Part shown: positions 55,441 through 64,000 of the stretch, one piece after another
How positions within the stretch are numbered: position 1 is the stretch's first letter
Layout of the letters: each line of letters begins with the position of its first letter
NCBI GenBank assembly: GCA_963556145.1
Contig: OY744469.1
Coordinates: forward strand, 6,172,767-6,236,766
Source of the DNA: Hygrocybe punicea
Lineage: Eukaryota > Basidiomycota > Agaricomycetes > Agaricales > Hygrophoraceae
Direction: 5' to 3'
Length of the DNA: 64,000 nt
Notes under the pieces: generated by a model
Database searches by the model: none
Seen by the model: the letters and a program-made list of their open reading frames with translations, nothing else
Told to the model about the DNA's origin: nothing
Position numbers and translations under genes: made by a program

Positions 55441-58142
55441 AGTTGGAACCTGCATCGTTCTTCCCTCTACACATGCTGGCAGTGCTTGCCACATGTTCCA
55501 GCTGTTTCAACATTCAATGGCCATCAGCAGATACTGTTAGAAGCTAGATCTCTTTTTGACAACAACCTGCAATCCAGATTGGCCAGAGATTCAAGAAGAG
55601 CTGTTGAAATATCGCAGAGAGGTCAATGATGGTCCAGGCACACCTTTAAGACATCAAACAGCTTACGATCGCCCAGACATCATCGCACGAGTCTTCTACC
55701 AGAAGATAAAGGCACTGCTGAAGGAGGTCAGAGGGGGTCTCTTTGGAGAGGTCGCAGGATTGGTTTACACTGTCGAATTCCAGAAGCGGGGTTTGCCTCA
55801 CATGCATCTTCTCATATTTCTTCAAGGTCCTTTCAAGATTCGCACTGTTCCAGACATTGATGGCATAGTCTCTGCTCAGATCCCTGACCCAGTTGCCACA
55901 CCCCAGTTGTATGACACCGTCACCAAGTGCATGATGCATGGTCATTGCGGTGCAGAGTTTCCTAATGCTCCTTGCATGGTCAATGGGAAGTGCAGCAAGC
56001 ATTACCCAAAGACCTTTTCTGCAGAGACCTGCTTTGGAGATGATGGTTACCCAGAGTATGCCAGACCCAACAATGGTCACACCTTCACCAACAGCAAGGG
56101 TCATGTCTTTGACAATCGGGATGTCATCCCTTACAACCCATACCTTTCCGCATGTTACAACTGCCACATCAATGTCGAGATATGTGCTTCCGTCAAGGCC
56201 ATCAAGTATATCCATAAGTACATATACAAGGGGCATGATTTGGCAACTTTGGCTGTGGGGCAGAATGGCAATGTGGAAATCAATAAAATACAGGAGTATA
56301 TCGATGGTCATTACATTGGTCCTCCAGAAGCTTGCTGGCACATATTCGAGTTCTCCATGCATGAGGAGAGTCCTACCGTGTATTGTCTTCCTGTCCACCT
56401 CAAGGATCAGCAGACCATTTTCTTTGAAGAAGAGGACAATGCAGAGCTTATCGCGGACCATGGCGCTAACAAATCAACCGAGCTCATAAGTTGGTTCAAG
56501 ACAAACCAGTCGCTGCCTGATGCTGTCAATCACACCTATCAGGATTTCCCCCAGCATTTCATTTGGAACAAGAAGACAAAAGCTTGGACCATTCGTAAAA
56601 AAGGTTTTGCCATAGCAAGGTTGACCTGGGTTTATCCATCCGCAGGAGAGAGGTTTTACCTCAGGACACTTCTAACCATGGTCAAGGGTGCATTGGATTG
56701 GGATGATCTGAACAAATTCGCTGGTGTCACTTATCCAACTTACAAGGCTGTTTGCCTCGCATGTGGCCTCTTGGAGGATGATGGGGAGTGGGACTGCTGT
56801 TTGAAGGAAGCAGGTGAACTACAAACAGGTGGTCAATTGCACATCCTCTTTGCCACAATCCTCATGCACTGTATACCAACTCAACCAGACGTGCTTTGGA
56901 CTCAACATAGGGTTCACATTTGTGATGACTTGTGTGTCAGGATCATAAATCACCATGGCATCCCAGATCCCACAGAGGACCACATTTATGATTATGGCCT
57001 GTTTTTGATCAATGCCATCCTTCTTAATTCTGGCAAAACCTCTCCCTCTATCCTCCTATGCCTCTTTCTGCAGGTGAATGGCAGGTCCAGCATAATCCAA
57101 ATCAACTTCTGCAGCAGCAATTGGATTTTGACCCATACAATCTCTTGCTTTATGTCGACTTCAACAGGGGGCGCTTCAATCTTGAGCAACACGCTGCTTA
57201 TGATACCATCATGCATTCCATCAACAACAAGGAGGGAAAGGCTTTCTTCATTCACAGTGCAGGTGGTGGAGGAAAGACCTTTGTGTGCAATACCATTGCC
57301 GCAACTGTTTGTGCCAATCACAAGGTTGCTCTCACTGTCGCCTCCTCTGCCATCTCTGCTCTCATCTTGGATGGTGGAAGCACCACTCACTCTTGATTAA
57401 ATATTCCCATTCCCATCTTTGAGGACTCCACTTGCAGAATACAGAAGCAAAGTGAACTTGCAGATGTTTTGAGGCAGACAGACATCATCATTTGGGATGA
57501 AGCTCCAATGCAGCATCGTCATGCTATTGAGGCACTCAATTGCACATTAAAGGATGACCTGGATGATAACAGACTCTTTGGAGGAATGACAATGCTGTTT
57601 GGTGGTGACTTTCACCAGACTACCCCCATCATTCCCCGTGGCTCCAGGAAGAGGATAGTCAATTCCTTTCTCAAAAGATCCACCTTATGGCCACACATAC
57701 AGGTCCTTCACTTGAAACAGAACATGCATTTGGATCAAACCCCAGAGAGTGAGGCATTCGCAGCTTGGCTGTTGGAAGTAGGCGCCGGTCATGGATTGGG
57801 TCCCCAAAACACCATCCATCTCCCACTTAACATGCACATGCCAGAAAACACTGTCGAATCCCTGATTGACAATCTGTATCCAGGAATTGCAGATGGCGCT
57901 AAACCAGATCACTATTTCCTCAACCACACTATTCTCTCTCCAACCAATAACTATGTGGATGACCTCAACCAGGCTATCCTTGACAGGTTTCCAGGTGAAG
58001 AGTGTATTGTCAGATCAATTGACAAAGTCGTCAGCATCGAAAACATTTACCCCATCGAGTTTCTCAATGCTCAAAAGGCATCAAGCTTACCCTTGGCCAA
58101 CCTTGCCTTGAAAATAGGCTGTCCTCTCATGCTTCTTCAAAA
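55441..58142 (+). pseudogene. Helitron helicase, piece 3 of 3 (Rep and PIF1-type helicase)
   Basis: Starts in MFQLFQHSMAISRYC, then TAG 55538-55540, then FLTTTCNPDWPEI. The Rep part has the HUH motif in RGLPHMHLLIFL (about 55799) and the Tyr motif IKYIHKYIYKGHD (about 56200). The helicase part has Walker A in HSAGGGGKTFVCN (about 57256), the DEAP box IIIWDEAPMQHRH (about 57485) and GGDFHQTTPIIPRG (about 57602). Lesions: a frame change near 57040, a TGA at 57394-57396 (THS-stop-LNIP, probably from CGA) and loss of the frame after MLLQN (TAG 58144). The last helicase motifs are not intact. It moved DNA by rolling-circle-type transposition when functional. Confidence 0.85.
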
Positions 58143-58211
58143 CTAGTGGGGTGTGGGCCATTGCTTTGCATGGCATGTTACTCGTCCCTCTTTTTAGCAA
58201 GAGAACAAATG

Positions 58212-61200
58212 TTAAGATTGAGCATATATAAACAGTACAGCGTTATTACCATTACATGACAATAACTTAATATTTGAAAAGTCATCTATATCACCTTCAT
58301 TAATACAAATTGATCTGGTTGATATACCATCATGAAACCATACCATACTGTTGATGAATATGCGGGCAGTAAAATGTGCATCACCATAGTACACAATTCC
58401 TCTCAATGTGAAAGCAGTGGATATGTCATCAATTGACAAGTTTATAACTTGACTAACTATTAAATTCTCAATAGAGTCAACTGTAAACATGATTAGAGGT
58501 GGAATTTTGTTAAATGCAATAAATTTAGTAATCTCTCCCCAACACAATTGACATTTGTGCCGTTGTCTATTAACTATGATTTGAGCAAGACATGCTGAGA
58601 TTGTTCCAGAAAATGAATATGAACAATGAAAGATGGCATCACATCTATCATTTTCCAGAATGGTTATGTTTTCACAATTCATACATTTAAGACAAGTTGA
58701 AGTCATTGGTTCATTTGCTTTCATTATATAATGGGCCAAATCACTTATGGCAATGCCAACTTGACCATAAGGAAATATTTCGGGTTTATCTTGATGCAAT
58801 AAATGTCTGATTGTATTTCTAACTGTTTCTAAATCTGTTGTGTGATTCTTGGATCGTTTGAATCCTAAGCTCAAAATCTTTAATATTTCATTGATGCTAT
58901 TGAATCTTTTTTTCCAACTTGATGGATCTTCATTCCATATTGCTAGTAGTATTGTAAAGAGTGAATCGTAAGCACAGCTCCAATCTTGCGCATCCCATAT
59001 AAACCCTTTTGGTTCATTTAATTCAATAGTACTTGTTTTTCATCTTTTTTTCACAATGGAAGATGAACTTACAACTTGTTGTAATTTTCGTTTTTTATTT
59101 TTGCAATACATTGGCTGTGGAATTTTTATGAGTGACAGTGATTGGAACAGTTCCTTTTGCAGGAACAAAGTTGAGGTTTCTGTAATCTGCCTTTTGATTT
59201 TTGTTCATATGTTTAATTAATTGCCATGAAGAGGGCTGTGTTGTGTATTGATTTAGTTGCTCCGTGGCTTTCCATGCAATAGCATGATGAATGTTTTTTG
59301 GAATATATGACTTTCCTTTCCATTTTCTAAATTGATCAATGATAGAATTTTGCTGATCTCCCTTGACATGGTCTGGTAAGAGTCCTTGATATTTCAGTTT
59401 GGTAATCTCATCAAGCAGTTCTAATTCCCTGAATTCTTGCCTGAGATATCCAGAAGCACCACCTGTAATTACTTTAGGATCAAAGCCTTGAATGATGATA
59501 GTTCCTGCTGCAGATGAACTTCTTGATAAGCAAGTATAGTAGGATTGGTGGTTTCTACAACTACTGAGGTCAACCACATTGTTAGGACGAGTACGTCCTT
59601 GACATGCATAATCAGTCATTGCAAAATTAGGTAGTACCAACACTTGTTCTCTTGACAAAGATATCACATCATCATTGGGTAATGAGCACATGGTGGAAGT
59701 GACATGTTTTGTAATCGGCACAACATTTTCAGGAAGTCCTTCTATGTTAATTTTTTTTGGAGGATTCAATAATCTGACAAATAAAGTGTCCAGTACAGTT
59801 TGTTGTTCTGGACCTATTGCACTCTGCCAACCCACAACCATGCCCTCTGCCCCTTTGGTAATGCAGCACTCCATTGCATCATTGTTTCTCAGCATCACTG
59901 GCATGCCTACACATAAGTCCAATCTTCCTGGTATATGCTCAGAGGATGATGCATGTGGTTGGCTCCAAAGTAGCTTTTGGAGTGAAGGTTCCAATATCTT
60001 TGTGTGTCGAATAGGATCCAAAATTGTTGACATGTGATGAGATTTTCTTTTGCTATTGGAACTAGTAGGATCATTCCATCTGTCTATAGAATAGAATGAT
60101 GTTAATGGTCTTCTATTTTCAGCAGCAAAACGTTGAATACCAAGTTCATTGATTTTGTCTTTTTGTGCATTCAATGCAGTTACAACTGATACATTCCTGA
60201 ATTTCTTTTGGGCTAATTTTGGATCATTTGGACCTTTTCCTGCGATGCGAGTATGAAGAAATGCAATATCTTCTTGAGTACATGCTTTGTATCTCATGTT
60301 TTCCAACGCCTGTCTCAGTTGGACATCTTCTTTTGACTGATTGGTTTGTCTCATATTTTCACGTAATATAACAACTGTTGTAATCTGATGCCAAAGGGCT
60401 TTGCCTATAGCAGCTTCCTGATTTGGTATAGTTTGACTGGAATTGATTTGGACACCAACGGTTCCAGAGTACAAAGGAGCACCACTCATAGCTGGTGGAA
60501 GTTGTCCAAAATCTCCTGCAAATATCATATTAATGCCACCAAAGGGTTCATCATAAACACCACGTGCTTTTGCACACTGAGCACTGATTTTATACATATC
60601 TCTGCAAGATAACATTGACACCTCATCAATGAAAATGTAATCCACACCATCAAGATTGGCACGGACTTGTGCAAGGGAACGAGATGAACCCCCATGATTA
60701 ATTCCCAGAATTGAGTTGATATGTAGATCCATTGACAAGGGCAGCAGCACCACCAGTTGGTGCAAGAACCACAAACTGATGATTTTTGTTGTGTTTACCA
60801 AAGAAACTAGTCAATGCTTTGATGACTTGTGATTTCCCTGTGCCTGCCATCCCACCAAGATACATGCGTAGCTTATCAGAACTGTTAATCAAGGTAGAGT
60901 GATTGGCAATGATATGAAATGCTCTCTTTTGGTCAGTGTTCAACTTGTAATCCTTGATAGTTACATCAATAAGATGACAATCAGCTCTGTTTGCAGGAAT
61001 AAACAAATGGTTGATGTATGCTGCATCCACTATCTTGACATCATTATATTGAAAATTTCCCAATTTATTTATGGTTGCTGTGTTTGTTGGTAAATTTTTA
61101 TTTCTGTCATCGATGATTTCCTTTTTCTTTGCAAGGACTGCAGTTCTCCACAATTTTGCTGATTGTACTACAGGTGGTTCTATAGGTATCAATGGTCCTA

Positions 61201-61380
61201 TATCTGAGGTACCATCAATACAATCATCGAGCCACCCTGACCTTTTCAAAGTTCTTTCAGCTATCAGCATTTGATCTTTCCTCTTTTGTCCTTTTTGACC
61301 AAGTTTCAGGAGTATTTCTGTGTCATTACAGTCGGTTGCAGAAAGATTGAGAAACAAAATCCGCAAAAACTTATTTGTCT
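58212..61380 (-). pseudogene. PIF1-type helicase joined to USP-like peptidase domain, broken
   Basis: Minus strand. The helicase has Walker A in GGMAGTGKSQVIKAL (about 60850), APTGGAAALVNGSTY, Walker B in YIFIDEVSMLSCRD (about 60620), GDFGQLPPAMSG, LRENMRQTN and CQGRTRPNNVVDLS (about 59590). A one-base frame change after GSTY (near 60740) breaks it. C-terminal to it, after a frame change in an A-run near 59090 and a TGA near 59040, comes WSCAYDSLFTILLAIW (about 58960; Cys box of a USP-like peptidase), CLKCMNCEN and CQLCW zinc pairs, and GDAHFTARIF with VWFHDG (His box). The frame ends in a stop at 58212. The N-terminal part is missing upstream of 61380. The helicase relates to fungal Helitron-like proteins but differs from the Helitron on the plus strand. 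Confidence 0.72.
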
Positions 61381-61518
61381 AAGCTTGCCATGACCTCAAT
61401 TTAGCAATTTGTCACGATCAGTCACGCATTGTCATGGATCAGTCACAGCATCTTCAAGTTATCAGTAGGTCGACGACGACGACCAGCAGCCGGCAATGTC
61501 CACAGGATCCGTCCAGCA

Positions 61519-63487
61519 ATGACCACAGTGCTCAAAATACCACAAGATCCGTCTGTGCACGGGCCAGTCCAGCACTATAAAGGTGAGTGCTTCGAGTACA
61601 GACCCCCCCAGTGTCAATCATTGATGCCCCTCACTCCAGTCGAGAACGTGCCTGCTCAGGCGACTCACACCACTCTCATTCCCAAAACCCGCTCTCGCCT
61701 GTCCAGTACTGCTCGTGAGAGGGGATTTCTGCCGCCGTACGTCCGAAATGATAAGGAGAACGTGCCGAGCCGCCCCTCTGACGGTTGGCTCGACAATCCA
61801 AGTTGGATTGGTAAGGTCTTATTTTCTTTTCGTCATTATATATGGAGATAACTCTGTTATGTAGATGGCGGCGTAATTCCACCTAAATTTTACCGTACCA
61901 GACAGGAGATCGAGGTCGATCTCATCACCGCCGGCCGCCCTGTCCCGCCCAACATTTTCCCCCTTCTTCAACCAGCCGCCCAACCTCCTTTCACGCATGG
62001 AGAAAATCGTCCCACCGAAGCTCCTTTCACGTTTGGAGAAAATCGTCCCGCCCAATTTACCTTCAACATGCATGGATCGGGTCCTGCTCAACCGGATGGT
62101 AAGGATCTCCTCACACGTTGACATTTGATCGCTTACTCTCGCTCAGTTATTAATAAGCAGACTGGCCACCTTGTCTACGTCACAATGACGTCTCTTGAAC
62201 TGGAGAAGGGACTTGGAGCCCGCTCACACAAGGCCGTCATCAAGAAGAAGTCATGCACCAAGTTTGGCTTTATCAACATCATTGAATCGCAGATCACACG
62301 TGGCGCTTTTATTGCACAGTTCCTCACTATCCATGAGTTAGCAGATCAGTTTAGTCCGGGGGTGCATAATGGTCCACCTTTCAAATTTTGGTGGACTGGG
62401 TCGAGGTGGGTTTTTTTCCCTTTCACTCATAATCTCTAACACATTTTGCTAGTGGCGGGAAGGCAGGTGCTGTATCAATCGAATCCGATGCTGATTTTCA
62501 AGTAGCCATTGAAGCCTTGTCGAAGAGAAATCGAGCCACGTGTAGCGTTGAGTTTTCCCTTTCGGCACTCGAGGGCTGGAGGATCAGGAAACCGGTAAGT
62601 ACATTTATTTAGACATGATCTAAACTCTATTTAACGATCTGTAGTCTTACGTTCCTCTGCAGGCTGGCCAATCGACAGACGATGAGTTGATGTACGGTAC
62701 CCGGGTACCACGTATTGACGAGTTTGGGGAAGAAGACCAACTCCACGGCAGGATCGTTCTACAACTCAAAAAGAAGTGGCCTTGTGCCCAGCACCAGGGC
62801 GAGCATGGCGAGCCTGGCTTTTGCTACGTTGCTGCGTCAGGAGAACACCTCGGACTCAACACCCGCAAGTTAAAAATCTGGGCGGCCGCTATTGTATGTA
62901 CCAATTATTGATCTCAGTTGAGCCACCAACTAATGAATCCATTTCAGGCTGCTTCTGATGCAACGAAACACGAGCCCCCAAATACCATCGAATTTGACGG
63001 TATCCGTGATGGACGCCTCATAAGTGGCCGGTCTAGGGTTCGAGGGAACGCTCCTCCTGCGACCGATCCCACAATGTTGCTCATGGCATCATTGATTCCG
63101 CTACTCACAGGGCTTTCCCGCCCCCAAGGAGATCAACTGGTGAATCCTGCGATTCCGATCATTCGCCAAGCTTCCAATCCTATTTTGGCGACCGCGATGG
63201 ACGTCCCGATACCTGGTGAAGCGCTCCATGCCTGTCTGCTTGCATTCAAAGAGGAAAAGGGTATTGATCTCATACACGTCAAATCGTCCTTGGCAGATCT
63301 CGACTTAACCCCTGATATTCTTGGGCGGGTGCCTGTATCTCAACTTTGCGCTGTCACAGGAGCAATTGAAGGACAAATATGGAAATTTCAAGCATTTGCG
63401 ACGGAATGGTGCGCTCAGCTTGAAGCACAGAAAGCGGCAGGTATAAATAGTGGCAGCGCTACACCTCGTGCGATGCCAAGTATTTGA
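61519..63487 (+). CDS. Companion protein of the DDE_3 transposase, second copy
   Basis: Six exons (61519-61810, 61865-62098, 62147-62405, 62453-62594, 62663-62893, 62948-63487) join to an intact 565-residue frame; all introns are GT..AG and 48-68 bases. The start is the first ATG in frame (MTTVLKIPQDP). Two FTFGENRP-type repeats lie at about residues 125-160. A central region has SIESDADFQVAIEALSKR (about 62470), then WPCAQHQGEHGEPGFCYVAA and SGEHLGLNTRKLKIWAAAI (about 62780-62890). The C-terminus (about residues 470-545) is helical, LADLDLTPDILGRVPVSQLC. The SDAD, Cys..GEH and C-terminal patterns match the gene at 4630-6159. No enzyme motif is seen. It is tail-to-tail with a DDE_3 transposase, 117 bases away, as its relative is. 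Confidence 0.82.
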
Positions 63488-63604
63488 CAAGGTTTTCATT
63501 TTTTCTTCCAAGCCAATACGTAGCATGATTGTATGTACATCTCGCTAAGCTAGTATCATGCTCAATGTACACGATTTTCCAACTGAATACAATGTGTGAT
63601 TTGA

Positions 63605-64000
63605 CTAAGAGTACCCACAATTAATAATCCATGACATGGCCTGCTCCTGAGTGATCGCTAACGTTGCTTGCTGTATCAGCCAAGGCCGACACTCAGGGGT
63701 CAGTGCAGCATCTTCATGCCGACGAAGCCATGTCTTGAGAGCATGAAATGCCTGTTCAATTGGGTTGAAATCATGCGAATACGGCGGCAAATAAATAAGT
63801 TTAGCACCTTGTTACCCGTGAGTACATTGCCTCAAAAAAAAAAAAAAACTCACCACACTCATCCTCAATGATCTGCCGGACTTCTTCGTCATGGTGGATC
63901 GTGCAATTATCCATGACTACCACACTTCGTGGTCCAGGATATGGTGTGAGTTTCGGCGCCTATATTGGAGCAGGAGTTAGCCCGAAACAGAAAAGGGAAT
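63605..64000 (-). CDS. DDE_3 (IS630/Tc1-like) transposase, partial at window edge
   Basis: C-terminal part only. Exon 63854-64000 encodes SVVVMDNCTIHHDEEVRQII with the second catalytic Asp; intron 63808-63853 (GTGAGT donor, contains a T-run) is spliced to exon 63605-63807, GAKLIYLPPYSHDFNPIEQA with the catalytic Glu. No stop or frame change is seen in the visible part, unlike the decayed relative at 3368-4602. It converges on the intact companion gene at 61519-63487. The N-terminal helix-turn-helix and first Asp are beyond the window. Confidence 0.85.

Overview
The window looks like repeat-rich accessory sequence from a filamentous basidiomycete, most likely an agaricomycete (mushroom-forming) fungus. 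The evidence is the set of families present: Plavaka transposase, CxC5/CxC6 cysteine clusters of KDZ-type transposons, a TET/JBP dioxygenase, a DUF6532-like protein, an F-box gene and a HeLo/kinase incompatibility-type locus. Genes have short 46-75 base introns with GTRNGT donors. Nearly everything recognisable is a transposable element, and many of them sit inside one another. Four gene-sized units read through cleanly: the two companion genes (4630-6159 and 61519-63487), an F-box gene (6339-7676) and the TET/JBP gene (42409-45523).

Layout. 1-3308: 3' end of a Ty3/gypsy chromovirus whose Pol carries an ASCH/PUA-like domain after the chromodomain, with its LTR. 3368-6159: a decayed DDE_3 (IS630/Tc1-like) transposase convergent with an intact four-exon companion gene. 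6339-10506: an F-box gene, then two convergent broken genes of HeLo/kinase type. 11195-12043: a long foldback element. 12073-21295: a tandem LTR retrotransposon array (LTR-internal-LTR-internal-LTR) flanked by one 4-bp duplication. 21370-21689: a hAT-type MITE with an 8-bp duplication. 21815-26207: a TA-flanked element with a decayed Ulp1-like protease and DDE_1 transposase, itself holding a second foldback element. 26290-27660: a decayed Ty1/copia gag-protease. 27661-32240: AT-rich sequence with little that I can assign.

32240-58142 is one Helitron helicase gene broken into three pieces. A 19.7-kb element with inverted ends and an 8-bp duplication (34067-53808) splits it once; a 1.1-kb hAT-type element (54316-55432) splits it again. 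The 19.7-kb element carries a CxC5/CxC6 transposase-like gene that is also split twice: by a 2.6-kb LTR retrotransposon (37363-39967, minus strand) and by an 11.2-kb Plavaka element (40031-51228). The Plavaka element carries four genes: DUF6532-like, TET/JBP dioxygenase, kinase-like, and the transposase. Deleting each insertion plus one duplication copy rejoins the interrupted frame, so the order of events can be read: Helitron, then CxC element, then LTR and Plavaka elements.

58212-61380 is a minus-strand PIF1-type helicase joined to a USP-like peptidase domain, broken. 61519-64000 repeats the pairing seen at 3368-6159: an intact companion gene convergent with a DDE_3 transposase. That repeated two-gene arrangement is the best candidate for an undescribed system. 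Many of the stop codons look like CGA to TGA changes, which suggests deamination of methylated CpG acting on these elements.
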